This document shows positions 1 to 9,069 of a stretch of DNA of 64,000 bases, piece by piece. Origin of the DNA: Nostoc desertorum CM1-VF14. GTDB taxonomy: Bacteria > Cyanobacteriota > Cyanobacteriia > Cyanobacteriales > Nostocaceae. Each line of letters starts with the position of its first letter. Position 1 is the stretch's first letter. The stretch spans positions 1 through 64,000 of the forward strand of contig JAHHHR010000003.1 of the NCBI GenBank assembly GCA_019359245.1. The letters are read 5' to 3'. A model generated the notes under the pieces. It did no database searches. It was not told the origin of the DNA and saw only the letters and a list, made by a program, of their open reading frames with translations. A program made the position numbers and the translations under genes.

Positions 1-119
1 AATAATATAATTGCAGTTTATCATTGTAAAATTTATAGTCAACAAAAACTTATGATTGACTGGGGCTGAACAACTAGTCAACCCTTGAAATTGCTTCTTT
101 CTGACTTTTTCAGCAAGCC

Positions 120-2084
120 CTAAGTAGAGTGGACTAAATTAGAAATCGCCATGAGTAATTCGTCTGGTGCTACAGGTTTAACGATGTACTGTTGAAAGCC
201 TGCTTTTAGGGCTTGCTGCTGATTGATTTCGCCTGCATAAGCAGTCAGAGCGATCGCTGGAATCTGTTTTTCCCCTATTTCTGCTTCTAGAGTCCGCACC
301 TGTTTGATCAGCATATAGCCGTTCATCTCTGGCATCCCAATATCGCTAAGTAAGATATCTGGCTTTGACTGTATTAGCGCTTGTAATGCTTCATCTCCTG
401 ATGCTACTGCGGTGACGATCGCTCCAAATTCCTCAAGCACAAAGCTGAAAAAGTCGCGGGTATCAACATTGTCATCTACAATCAAAACTTGTAAACCCAT
501 GAGGGAAGAGAAGGCAGAAACGGCAGTTGAGGAATCATCATTCGTGCCATCCTTGATTGTTGCAGCTTCCTTGAGCAGAGGTAACTTAACTGTGAAGATA
601 GCTCCCTGCTCCTCGCCAAGACTTTCAGCGCAAATCGTTCCACCGTGCATTTCGACCAAGTGACGAGCGATCGCTAAACCCAATCCTAGCCCACCAAACT
701 TTCTAGTTGTTGTACCGTCACCCTGACGGAAATAGTCAAACACATGAGGTAAGAAGTCAGGGTGAATACCTTTGCCTGTATCGCTCACAGTAATTTGCAC
801 TTGAGCGCCGATGCACTCCAATCGCACATTTACTTTTCCCCCAATCTCTGTAAACTTGACAGCATTTGATAACAGGTTCCACAGGACTTGCTGTAAGCGG
901 GCTGAATCACCCAAAGCTTTCCCCTGCGGATCAAGCATCGTCTCAATCTGAATGGTTTTTGCCTCTGCTGCCAAACGCACTGTTTCCATTGCAGATTCAA
1001 TCATGAATGCCAGATTGACTGGCATCATGTTGAGATTGAGTTTGCCTTGGAGAATGCGAGAAACATCCAGCAAGTCTTCAATTAGTTGAGCTTGTAATTT
1101 GGCATTGCGCTCAATGGTTTGAAGGGCTTTTTGGAGCGATATTTCATCAAATTTACGGCTCTGCAATAGTTTCGCCCAGCCGATAATTGGATTCAATGGC
1201 GATCGCAATTCATGAGAAAGTACTGCTAGAAACTCATCTTTGATTCGGTTAGCAGCCTCTGCTTCGGCCCTTGCTCTTTGCTCAAGTTGCAAAAGGCGAT
1301 CGCGTTCTGATTCGGTGCGTTTGCGATCGGTGATATCAGTTAACATAGCGATCGCGCCCAAGAAATCGTTTTGTTCATTCAAAATCGCTCTTGCAGAAAT
1401 CAGTGTCCAAATGTAGGAACCATCCTTGCAGCGCAATCGAGCTTCTTTAAGATCGCTCCCTTCTTGCTTGTGCCACTCCAGTTTCTCTTCGGCTGCTACT
1501 CCGTCAACTTGATCGATAAAATTAAACATAGAACGACCAAGCATTTCTTCTGCCGAATAGCCCAACATCTCACAGAGCCGTTGATTCACAAACTCTGTTC
1601 GTGATTGAGAGTCAATCATCCAGATTCCTTCATAAGAGGTATCAACAATTCGGCGATACTTAGCTTCACTCTTCTGTAATGACTCTTCCGCTTGCTGGCG
1701 CTCCCAGCGCTCTTTAGCTTCCCGCAATGCCCGTTGCACTGAGGGAACTAACCGCCCTAGTCCTTGCTTTAATACATAATCGGTTGCACCATTCTTCAAA
1801 GCTTCGATCGCTAATTCTTCACCCAGTGCAGCAGAAACAAAAATAAAAGGAACCTGTGGACAGTGATTTCGGGCAATTTCTAAAGCAGAAATTCCATCAA
1901 AAGATGGCAGCGCATAATCGGCAAGGATTAAATCGAAAGTCTCTGCTTCCAAAGCCGCCAGGAAATCAGCACCAGTTTCAACTCGTATTAGTTCGCAATT
2001 AATTCCCCCTTCCGTTAACATCGCTTGGGCAAGCTCTGCATCTAACAGACTATCTTCCAAAAGCAGGAAACGGAGTCGATTCAT
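120..2084 (-). CDS. Hybrid sensor kinase REC-PAS-HisKA-HATPase-REC
   Basis: This 654-aa cytoplasmic signalling protein has no membrane segment. An N-terminal receiver spans about 1-120 with phospho-acceptor D56 in LADYALP. A PAS domain lies at about 140-255. The histidine-kinase dimerisation domain carries its His near residue 291 (SHELRSPLNP), followed by an HATPase with NAVKFTE, DTGKGI and GLGLGLAIARH. A C-terminal receiver at about 535-650 has its Asp near 579 (LLSDIGMPEMNG). The ATG overlaps the TGA of the response regulator upstream, so the gene is third in a three-gene, translationally coupled operon. Its kinase-REC half closely resembles the C-terminal half of the 1530-aa kinase at 40753-45345. 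The ligand sensed is unknown. Confidence 0.93.
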   Translation of the reverse strand: MNRLRFLLLEDSLLDAELAQAMLTEGGINCELIRVETGADFLAALEAETFDLILADYALPSFDGISALEIARNHCPQVPFIFVSAALGEELAIEALKNGATDYVLKQGLGRLVPSVQRALREAKERWERQQAEESLQKSEAKYRRIVDTSYEGIWMIDSQSRTEFVNQRLCEMLGYSAEEMLGRSMFNFIDQVDGVAAEEKLEWHKQEGSDLKEARLRCKDGSYIWTLISARAILNEQNDFLGAIAMLTDITDRKRTESERDRLLQLEQRARAEAEAANRIKDEFLAVLSHELRSPLNPIIGWAKLLQSRKFDEISLQKALQTIERNAKLQAQLIEDLLDVSRILQGKLNLNMMPVNLAFMIESAMETVRLAAEAKTIQIETMLDPQGKALGDSARLQQVLWNLLSNAVKFTEIGGKVNVRLECIGAQVQITVSDTGKGIHPDFLPHVFDYFRQGDGTTTRKFGGLGLGLAIARHLVEMHGGTICAESLGEEQGAIFTVKLPLLKEAATIKDGTNDDSSTAVSAFSSLMGLQVLIVDDNVDTRDFFSFVLEEFGAIVTAVASGDEALQALIQSKPDILLSDIGMPEMNGYMLIKQVRTLEAEIGEKQIPAIALTAYAGEINQQQALKAGFQQYIVKPVAPDELLMAISNLVHST

Positions 2085-2560
2085 CAGTTTCTCTCCTGTT
2101 GACGATGAGGTGCTGGAGGTAGAGCGCCAACAGGAGGCTGATTAATGACTGCCCAAAACAGTCCCACACCCTTGATAGCATCGGCAAACTCATGGTAATC
2201 AAGAGGCTTGACCACATAAGCATTAACGCCTAACTCGTAGCATCGAACTAAGTCTGGCTCCTCACGAGAAGAAGTTAGCACTACCACTGGAATCACTCGC
2301 ATTATTGGGTCAGATTTTAGTTCTGCCAGCACTTCTAATCCATCAATTTTAGGTAGTTTTAAATCGAGGAGCACCACAACAGGATGCCCTTCCATCCGCA
2401 ACCGGAACAACCCCCGGCGATAGAGATAATCTAGTGCTTCCTCTCCATCACGCAGTACCACCACTTCGTTAGCGAGATGATTTTCCGATAAGGCGGCCAA
2501 GATTAATTCTGCATCGTTGGCACTGTCTTCTATCAGCAGAATTCGCTTAAGTTCTCTCAT
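2084..2560 (-). CDS. Single-domain response regulator (Rcp1-like)
   Basis: This 158-aa protein is a stand-alone receiver domain. Acidic residues E11/D12, the phospho-acceptor D66 (VVLLDLKLPKIDG), the T/S of VVLTSSRE and the Lys of VVKPLDYHEF are all present. There is no DNA-binding domain, so output must go through partner proteins. Such small regulators commonly pair with phytochrome-like or PAS kinases in cyanobacteria. Its ATG overlaps the stop of the upstream kinase (ATGA), and its TGA overlaps the start of the downstream hybrid kinase. It probably carries phosphate between them, which is an inference from gene order. Confidence 0.93.
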   Translation of the reverse strand: MRELKRILLIEDSANDAELILAALSENHLANEVVVLRDGEEALDYLYRRGLFRLRMEGHPVVVLLDLKLPKIDGLEVLAELKSDPIMRVIPVVVLTSSREEPDLVRCYELGVNAYVVKPLDYHEFADAIKGVGLFWAVINQPPVGALPPAPHRQQERN

Positions 2561-5500
2561 TCGCCCTCCTTCTTTGACAACTTAGGTAGCGAAAAATAGA
2601 AGGTGGCTCCATTGTCAACTACAGACTCTGCCCAGACTCGACCATTATGCCGATGAATAATGCGTTGCACGTTTGCCAATCCAACACCTGTGCCTTCAAA
2701 TTTTGGGTCGCTATGCAGGCGTTGAAATACTCCGAATAGCTTGTGTACATATTGCATATTAAAGCCTACGCCGTTATCTTGTACAAAAAAGACAACTTCG
2801 TTTTCATTGTCAATACTACCAACAGTAATTTCTGCTGGGTTTCGAGTCTGGGAATATTTTACGGCATTGTCTATGAGGTTGCGAAGCACGAGCCGCATCA
2901 TGGAAGGATCTCCTTGCACTTCTGGCAGTGACTCTATGTGCCAATTGATTGTGCGTCCTGGGATTTGGATTTGCAAATCGCGTTTTATTTCTTCGACTAG
3001 TTGCTCCATATTGATGTTGATGTAGCGCATTTCGGTGCGCCCCATGCGAGAAAATGTGAGCAACTCATCTATTAGTATTCCTGCCTGTTTGCTAGTTTCT
3101 GCAATTATTCTTAAATAACGCTGACTTGTTTCATCTAATGTAGTTGTTGAGCTATGCCGTTTCTGAAGCAATTCTATAAATCCGGCGATGTGGCGAAGCG
3201 GCGATCGCAAGTCGTGAGAGACTGAATAGGAGAAGGATTCGAGTTCCTTGTTGGCGGCTTCGAGTTGGGCTGTGCGCTCTTGAATCCGTTGCTCTAGCAT
3301 TTCGTTGAGTTGTTGCAGCGCGTCTTCGGCAACTTTGCGATCGTGAATATCGCTGGCGACGCCCACCCACTTAATAATCTGTCCGGCTGCATCTCGAAAT
3401 GGCAAACCCCGCACAAGATGCCAACGATAGCTACCATCAGAAACTCGACGGAAGCGAATTTCTGCTTCGTAGGTTGTAGCGTTAGTAACAGCCTGCATCG
3501 AAGTTTTAAAGACGCGATCACGATCATTAGGGTGAATGATATCAATCCAGCCATACCCAGCCGTCTGCTCCATTGTCAATCCACTATAGTCAAACCAGTA
3601 TTGATTGCAATAAGTAATACCACTATGGCTATCGCCCATCCAAATAGCCTGGGGCGACACTTCTGTTAAAATTCGGTAGCGCTCCTCGCTGTCACGTAGC
3701 GTTTCTTCTGCCAGATTGCGATCGTGGATATCTACACAGGAGCCGATATAGCCGAGAAACTCTCCTGTTGGTGCAAACCGAGGCACACCAGTATCGAAAA
3801 GCCAACGATATTCGCCATCATTGCGTCTAAGGCGATATTCCATTTTAAAATTTTGTCGGGCATCAAAGGCATTGGTGTATGTATTTAAGCAACGCTGAAA
3901 ATCATCAGGATGAACACCTTCAGCCCACCCATTGCCCATTTCTTGCTCTAAAGTCCGCCCGGTAAAATCTAGCCAGGGTTTATTAAAATAGTTACAAAGT
4001 TTGTCAGTACCGGACATCCAGATTAGTACGGGAGCGGTGTCTGCAAGGTGGCGAAAGCGGGCTTCACTTTCGCGTAATGCTGCTTCTGCTTGGTTGCGTT
4101 CGCGTAGCGCAGCATGTTGTTCGCTGATGTCAGTGATTAACGCCGCATAGCCTTCAACGGTTCCTTGTTGATTAAACTGGGGAACACAAATAGCATGAAT
4201 GTAGCGTGTGCCAGCATCTTTATAAGGAACTTGACTTTCATAAGTGACCTGCTCTCCTGTAAGTACTCGTTCCACGTATGGACGAACTACTTGATATGCG
4301 GGTTCACCCATAACATCCCAAAGATGCTTTCCATAAACTTCTGCCGTCGAATGCCCAAACCATTCTTGATATGCTCGGTTATTGAAGCGGTACCGTTGTT
4401 CTGAATCTACAAAGGAAATCAGAACTGGCAATGTATCCGTAATCAAGCGAAGTTCTGTTTCTCGTTGCCGCAGTGCCTCCTCCATCTGCTTGCGGTTGGT
4501 GATATCGCGCCAGCAATTGATTGCACCGATAATTTGACCTTGAAAATCCCGAACTGGTACTACATTAGCACTGGCTGTAATCCGGGTTCCATCAGGACGT
4601 TCAATAATGCATTCTTCATCGCGGATTGTTTCACCGTCACGCGTAGCACGGTATAAAGGCAATTGCTCTGGGGTGGGGCGCGTTACACCATCAGCCAAAA
4701 AAACACCGTAGGACTGAACGTAATCGGCAGAAGTCATGCCAACGAGAGATTCACCAGGTTTGCCGAGAAGCTCTTGCGCGAGTTTGCTGTTAGCGATGAT
4801 TCGGAAATCAGGGGGACCGCCAGCGATCGTAATTCCCTCTGGGACGTGTTCTAAGAGCATTTCCAGGATGCTTTGGGAAACTTCTGCTTGTTTGCGTTCG
4901 CGTAGCGCAGCTTGTCGTTCGCTCAAGTCAAGAACAAAACCAATCATTGTTCTATCTCCCTGCTTGACAAAGCCAATTAAGACGGAAACTTGAGAGCCAT
5001 CTTTGCGGATGTATTCTTGCTCAAATGGCTGACAACTCCCAGTAATTCTTAGTTCTTCAATTGCTTGCTCACTCACTTCAATGTATTCGGGTGGAGTAAT
5101 CTCGCCCCAGCGAATTCTACCAGAGCGCAGATCCTCGCTTGTATAATTGAGCATTTGTAGAAAGGCATCATTGGCTTCAATGATTAAGCCGTTCAGATCA
5201 GCTACAATTACCCCAATAATATTGGACTCTGTTAAGCGACCAAACCTTGCCTCGCTTTCGCGTAGTGACTTCAAACTTGCCTCAGCTTTCCGTTGGGCTG
5301 TGCGGCGTGATTCGTTGAGCGAACTAATTAACCCTGCTGCCAGGATGAAGACGACCAGAGGTATTAAACTTAGATTTGTAATGTTATGGGAATAGAGTGA
5401 GTTAAAAAAGAAGTAGTTAATTGCCAAAGTAGACAAAACGGTAGCAAGTAACCCGGGTCCCAAGCCACCGTACCAGGCACTCACCATTACCGCAACATAA

Positions 5501-5658
5501 AACAGCGCCGCAGGAGTTGGCGTCAGATATGCTTTGAGCAGCAGAGTTGCCCCCAGTGCTAAGGCAAAGGATAGCAAAGCAATACCATAATGCAGCAGTT
5601 GCTCTCTACTGCCAGTAAAAATCTTTTTAGGTTCCGATGCCCTCACTTTATGAGCCAT
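2557..5658 (-). CDS. Membrane multi-PAS sensor histidine kinase
   Basis: This 1033-aa protein starts with a DUF4118/KdpD-like bundle of four membrane helices at about 20-125. Five or six PAS/PAC modules follow (about 140-790), each ending in an ITDI/DIHDR-type motif. A linker coiled coil (QQLNEMLEQRIQERTAQLEAA) leads to a HisKA domain with His near 818 (SHDLRSPLRH), then an HATPase with NLIDNAVKYS, DNGVGFN and GTGVGLANV. The catalytic end resembles bacteriophytochrome-type kinases. It is the first gene of the three-gene minus-strand operon and overlaps the next gene by ATGA. Several PAS domains lack obvious haem or flavin residues, so the stimulus cannot be named. Confidence 0.92.
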   Translation of the reverse strand: MAHKVRASEPKKIFTGSREQLLHYGIALLSFALALGATLLLKAYLTPTPAALFYVAVMVSAWYGGLGPGLLATVLSTLAINYFFFNSLYSHNITNLSLIPLVVFILAAGLISSLNESRRTAQRKAEASLKSLRESEARFGRLTESNIIGVIVADLNGLIIEANDAFLQMLNYTSEDLRSGRIRWGEITPPEYIEVSEQAIEELRITGSCQPFEQEYIRKDGSQVSVLIGFVKQGDRTMIGFVLDLSERQAALRERKQAEVSQSILEMLLEHVPEGITIAGGPPDFRIIANSKLAQELLGKPGESLVGMTSADYVQSYGVFLADGVTRPTPEQLPLYRATRDGETIRDEECIIERPDGTRITASANVVPVRDFQGQIIGAINCWRDITNRKQMEEALRQRETELRLITDTLPVLISFVDSEQRYRFNNRAYQEWFGHSTAEVYGKHLWDVMGEPAYQVVRPYVERVLTGEQVTYESQVPYKDAGTRYIHAICVPQFNQQGTVEGYAALITDISEQHAALRERNQAEAALRESEARFRHLADTAPVLIWMSGTDKLCNYFNKPWLDFTGRTLEQEMGNGWAEGVHPDDFQRCLNTYTNAFDARQNFKMEYRLRRNDGEYRWLFDTGVPRFAPTGEFLGYIGSCVDIHDRNLAEETLRDSEERYRILTEVSPQAIWMGDSHSGITYCNQYWFDYSGLTMEQTAGYGWIDIIHPNDRDRVFKTSMQAVTNATTYEAEIRFRRVSDGSYRWHLVRGLPFRDAAGQIIKWVGVASDIHDRKVAEDALQQLNEMLEQRIQERTAQLEAANKELESFSYSVSHDLRSPLRHIAGFIELLQKRHSSTTTLDETSQRYLRIIAETSKQAGILIDELLTFSRMGRTEMRYININMEQLVEEIKRDLQIQIPGRTINWHIESLPEVQGDPSMMRLVLRNLIDNAVKYSQTRNPAEITVGSIDNENEVVFFVQDNGVGFNMQYVHKLFGVFQRLHSDPKFEGTGVGLANVQRIIHRHNGRVWAESVVDNGATFYFSLPKLSKKEGE

Positions 5659-6048
5659 AACCCTACTCTGCTTCTGGAAAATACTGGTTCAGCAGCCTTT
5701 TGCCGGGTTCACCCATCTGCCGTAACATTTTTTTTATTCGTTTTAGCGCTATCCGTGAAGGCACTGTATGCCTATTTTCGCTACAATTGACTGTTTTGAA
5801 TGAAACTTTTAATCTAGCAGCAAATTATTTCTGAGAAAAATTGAGTTGTTACCGAAGCTCTCGAATTAAATCTAAAATCTCCAGCCGCTTTTTGACAGAC
5901 ATCTCCTTTTTCTATCCCCATAGCAATGACTAGGATAGGACAGGTGTCTTATTGTTTATCTCCTGCTTAGGGAGTATTTCTCAGGCTATACCAGTAAGCT
6001 GGGTTTCGCTGTCACTCTAGCTAATTTTCTATCTTAAAAAAGCTTACG
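5659..6048. other. Intergenic region upstream of kinase operon
   Basis: About 390 bases separate the start of the multi-PAS kinase from the 21-bp tandem repeat. The stretch must hold the operon promoter on the minus strand. I see no RNA gene and no convincing ORF in it. Confidence 0.4.
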
Positions 6049-6150
6049 TTTGAGGTTCAGAGGCTCGACATTGAGGTTCAAAGGCTCAACGTTGAGGTTA
6101 AAAGGCTCGACGTTGAGGTTCAAAGGCTCAACGTTGAGGTTCAAAGGGTG
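6049..6150. repeat. 21-bp tandem repeat, about 4.9 units
   Basis: Units begin at 6049, 6070, 6091, 6112 and 6133, and the last is partial. The consensus is GTTGAGGTTCAAAGGCTCAA plus C. The unit ends GTTGAG and CTCAAC are inverted repeats, so each unit can fold into its own hairpin. A period of 21 is divisible by three, but no long frame crosses the array. It lies just downstream of the toxin/antitoxin pair on their strand. Confidence 0.9.
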
Positions 6151-6254
6151 AAATTTATAACTCTCCAATGTTCCGGTTGTTGAAGATTTTCCGGTAGGAT
6201 GGTTGTGCGATCGCCTTTTGCCAATTCAATCTGTCGTTGTTCTAGAATAGGCAT
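6141..6254 (-). pseudogene. Short ORF truncated in the tandem repeat
   Basis: A 37-residue frame begins MPILEQRQIELAKGDRTT and ends ...WRVINFTL, with its stop inside the last unit of the 21-bp repeat. Its ATG lies four bases after the TGA of the PIN gene, so it would be the third frame of that operon. It resembles the first part of a larger protein cut short by the repeat. I do not recognise the family. It may be a relic or a real short peptide. Confidence 0.3.
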
Positions 6255-6257
6255 TGT

Positions 6258-6701
6258 TCAAGATGCTAAAACTTCACTGAGGATAACAACAGGTAAACCA
6301 GGAACATTATGAAAGCCTTTATCGTTAGTAATAAATTGGTTACAATTAACAGATAAAGCTGTTGCAGCATGAATAGCATCAGGTGTTTTGAGTTTACTTG
6401 TAGCCCGAAGATTCGCAGCTTGTCGTAGGATTAATTGACTAATAGGAATTAATTGTACTTCAGATGATAATAATAGTTCTTGATAGTCTGTTACTAAAAA
6501 ATTATTACCATTACGTAATGGAACAACTGAAACTTCCATTAATATTAGTTCACTACTGATGATTTGAATTTCTCCTGCATAAAACTTAGACCATAGTGGT
6601 TGCAGAAGAGAGTAATAATCAGGGTTGCCTTCAATCGTATAAATAGCCACCGAAGTATCTATATAAATAGAGCCACCTGTTGGAAGCATTAGCTGTCCCA
6701 T
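6258..6701 (-). CDS. PIN-domain toxin (VapC-like RNase)
   Basis: This 147-aa PIN-fold protein is a predicted Mg-dependent RNase and the toxin of a type II toxin/antitoxin pair. The acidic PIN residues are visible: IYIDTSVAIY near the N-terminus, an E in SELILMEVSV, TPDAIHAATAL and the final ITNDKGF. The frame overlaps the antitoxin by 13 bases. An alternative start, Met5, would place ATG directly on the antitoxin stop (TAATG at 6689). Either arrangement implies translational coupling. The cellular RNA target cannot be told from sequence. Confidence 0.88.
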   Translation of the reverse strand: MGQLMLPTGGSIYIDTSVAIYTIEGNPDYYSLLQPLWSKFYAGEIQIISSELILMEVSVVPLRNGNNFLVTDYQELLLSSEVQLIPISQLILRQAANLRATSKLKTPDAIHAATALSVNCNQFITNDKGFHNVPGLPVVILSEVLAS

Positions 6702-6928
6702 GATAAGCGTTCTTCTTGTAGTTGTCTGTCTATATCCTCAGCAGTTCGAGAAGGGTGTCTCCTACGGCTTTCTTCTATAATGTCCAGTACAGAACGATGT
6801 TTTTGTCCAGCTTTTTCTGGTAATATCACAAATACATCAACGCTATCGCCTATTTCAGCTTCTGGAATTTCAATTTCTATTTTGTTTCCTGGTAAAACTT
6901 TGGTTGTGATACGTAAAGCTGATTGCAT
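6689..6928 (-). CDS. Antitoxin partner of the PIN toxin
   Basis: This small protein of about 79 aa is encoded immediately upstream of, and overlapping, the PIN toxin. Its first half (ALRITTKVLPGNKIEIEIPE) looks like an AbrB/MazE-type beta-rich DNA-binding segment. Its second half is a charged helix (IIEESRRRHPSRTAEDIDRQ), the usual toxin-wrapping tail. I chose the ATG at 6928 because GAGGG sits about 8 bases upstream; a longer frame would start at a TTG at 6964. It is expected to neutralise the PIN RNase and repress the operon, by analogy with VapB families. Confidence 0.82.
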   Translation of the reverse strand: MQSALRITTKVLPGNKIEIEIPEAEIGDSVDVFVILPEKAGQKHRSVLDIIEESRRRHPSRTAEDIDRQLQEERLSWDS

Positions 6929-7018
6929 GGTTTTTCCCTCAACATTTATTAATACTGTAGGCAAGATTGTTCTCTTCTATATTCTCCTACAAGCTATAGA
7001 CGGCGGCAGTACTCTCAT

Positions 7019-7123
7019 CTATTTCTTGTTTTTCGCTAAATGAATAAATAATCCAATAAATAAAATTAGAATTATAAATAAATTTCTCGGTATGTCTGTA
7101 TGGTTATCAGACCTAGCTTTCAT
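7019..7123 (-). CDS. Possible small membrane protein, 34 aa
   Basis: The frame begins MKARSDNHTDIPRN, continues into a hydrophobic stretch (LFIILILFIGLFIHL) and ends AKNKK. GGGAG lies about 9 bases before the ATG at 7123; another ATG exists three codons upstream. It is shorter than usual gene-finder limits. A short polar head, one membrane helix and a basic tail is a pattern shared by small stress peptides and type I toxins, but no family is recognised. It lies just upstream of the PIN antitoxin on the same strand. Confidence 0.33.
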   Translation of the reverse strand: MKARSDNHTDIPRNLFIILILFIGLFIHLAKNKK

Positions 7124-7224
7124 GTTCTTCATCTCCCAAATATTTACGGAGAGTTTTGGTAAAAACTATAGCATTAAGTGAAACTGGTAGAATGCGCCCA
7201 AATAACTAATGATGCTGTGATAAC

Positions 7225-8700
7225 TCAACTTGATTGTCGCCAATCTGTCGGTGCTTCTATATAATCAGGTAGACGAGTGGTGCGATCGCCAAATGCTTTT
7301 TTAATCTGCTGCAACTCTAAGTTTTTAGCCCCTGTTAAAATTGTCCCTTCCAGTTTGACATCACTGAGGTCAGCTTCTAAAAAGTTCGCTCCCATAAGGT
7401 TTGCCTGAGTCAGGTTAGCTTGATAAAAGGTTGCTCTATGCAGGTTAGCTCCGATGAGGTTTGCTTGATACAGGTCGGCTTCCGTTAAACTGGCTTCTGA
7501 GAGGTTGGCAAAATAGACTTCTGTTTGGTGGAGTTTGGCTGCATTCAAGTTAGCCTCAGAAAGGTTAGCACCATTTAAGTTAGCACCTGAGAGGTTGGCA
7601 CCAATCAAACCCGTCATCTGGAGATTGGCTTTACCCAGTTTTGCTCCTTGCAAGTTAGCTAAAAATAGCTTTGCTCCAGAGAGGTTGGCCATTTTTAAGG
7701 TCGCTTGTTGTAAGTTAGCTTTATAAAGGTTTGCTCCTTGTAAATCAGCTACACGCAAACTTGCTCCAGAGAGGTTGGCTGAACGTAGGTTAGCCCCAAA
7801 GAGATTAGCACGATTGAGATTAGCCCAACACAGGTTTGCTCCACAGAGGCTAGCTTTTAGTAATTTGGTTTCATAGAGAATAGACTTAATGAGTTTAGCG
7901 CCGTTCAGGTCAGCCTCACTCAAGTCGGCTCCACGCAGGTCAGCTCCACTCAGGTCAGAACCACGTAAGTCTGCTTGTTGCAGATTAACTCCTAGCAGGT
8001 CTGCTTGTCTGATGTCGATATTACGTAAATCAAGTTTCTGATCTTTTGGGTCCTCGAGTAAATTACGCCTGCCGATGACAGCTAGAGCTGCTTGAATATC
8101 GGTGCGGATTGTTGGCAATTCTTCATGGAGATTTTGCTCTAACTGCTGTGTCGGACGCAACTCACCTCTACGCCTACCTGAGTAAGCTGCTGGTGAATAT
8201 TCCAGTTTTTGTTGCTCTACTCTCACCTGCTGGATAGGTGCATTTTCTCGCACAAAGGCAGTGAGAATTTCCATGATTGTCCAGTGTTCTTTAGGAAAAT
8301 CCTGGGCAACTCTTTCTAATGCATAAATTGCGCCTGTCCGGGTTTCAACCTTTTCATGACCAAGCTGGGCAATTGCTCCCATAAAGCGCTCTGAAATCAA
8401 TCTGTCTTGATTGACTTTTACATTTTGAATGCCAATTTCCAGGTTTTTCTCAGTTGCGATCGCATTTTTATGCATCGCTTGGGCACGCTTTGCTGCATAA
8501 TAAGTATTAAACATTGCTGCCGATGCGAGAAAAACTATTGCAGTAGTTGTTAATGCTTGGTTTCTATACTGAATTTTTTCCTGAATTGACAATTCTTTAA
8601 TACTGGATAAAGCGAAAAAAATTACAGTTAATGAACAGCCAAATATAACTGTTATAGTTATCAACCAATTCAAAAGAGCGTCTGTCTTTTTAGAAGACAT
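7225..8700 (-). CDS. Membrane-anchored pentapeptide-repeat protein
   Basis: This 491-aa protein has two N-terminal membrane helices (about 12-32 and 46-66) and a helical linker. A conserved block then reads ERFMGAIAQLGHEKVETRTG with HWTIMEILTAFVRENAP. From about residue 225 to 460 there are some 45 A(D/N)LxX pentapeptide repeats forming a right-handed quadrilateral beta helix. The C-terminal tail (LPDYIEAPTDW) is not repeated. Proteins of this kind are abundant in Nostocales and mostly uncharacterised. A paralogue sharing the linker block lies at 9232-9975. Its role is unknown; a scaffold or protein-interaction role is an inference. Confidence 0.9.
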   Translation of the reverse strand: MSSKKTDALLNWLITITVIFGCSLTVIFFALSSIKELSIQEKIQYRNQALTTTAIVFLASAAMFNTYYAAKRAQAMHKNAIATEKNLEIGIQNVKVNQDRLISERFMGAIAQLGHEKVETRTGAIYALERVAQDFPKEHWTIMEILTAFVRENAPIQQVRVEQQKLEYSPAAYSGRRRGELRPTQQLEQNLHEELPTIRTDIQAALAVIGRRNLLEDPKDQKLDLRNIDIRQADLLGVNLQQADLRGSDLSGADLRGADLSEADLNGAKLIKSILYETKLLKASLCGANLCWANLNRANLFGANLRSANLSGASLRVADLQGANLYKANLQQATLKMANLSGAKLFLANLQGAKLGKANLQMTGLIGANLSGANLNGANLSEANLNAAKLHQTEVYFANLSEASLTEADLYQANLIGANLHRATFYQANLTQANLMGANFLEADLSDVKLEGTILTGAKNLELQQIKKAFGDRTTRLPDYIEAPTDWRQSS

Positions 8701-8885
8701 GGTAACGATTTTCCTTACAACCTAGAATTATTACTTAGATGTTGGGGAAAAATAGTATAGCATTTAGCAGAAAATTATAATAGGTGTTAAGACACTCATT
8801 TAACCAGGTAATGACATTAAATATACTATACCGTTTCTGGTTTGCATGAAGTACATTTTTTAACCTTCACCTCTAACCCTCTTTT
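8701..8885. promoter_or_regulatory. Upstream region of the pentapeptide gene
   Basis: This AT-rich, non-coding stretch lies between the start of the larger pentapeptide gene and the MITE. It must contain the minus-strand promoter. No specific box is convincing. Confidence 0.3.
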
Positions 8886-9069
8886 TACTAAGGCTGCGGT
8901 GTACACATAAGTCTTTTAACATTCCTCCATAGACTTTTGATTCCCCCAACCCCCCTTTTTAAGGGGGGCAAAAACCTCTTGAAGCCCCCCAATTTATCAG
9001 GGGATTTACGAGAATCTAAACGCTGTAGGACAACTCTAAAATACTTGTGTGTACACCATAGCCTTACTA
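8886..9069. mobile_element. MITE, 184 bp with 26-bp inverted ends
   Basis: The left end at 8886-8911 and the reverse complement of 9044-9069 match at about 22 of 26 positions, sharing TAAGGCT and GGTGTACACA. Both ends are bounded by TA-containing sequence, as expected for IS630/Tc1-mariner-type insertion. The interior holds a C-rich/G-rich palindrome around 8943-8970 (CCCCCC..AAGGGGGG) and no transposase frame. It is a non-autonomous element inserted between two paralogous pentapeptide genes. Confidence 0.75.

Noticed and set aside
6049..6150. CRISPR-like array
   Set aside because: The 21-bp units are directly head to tail without unique spacers, and no cas gene is near.
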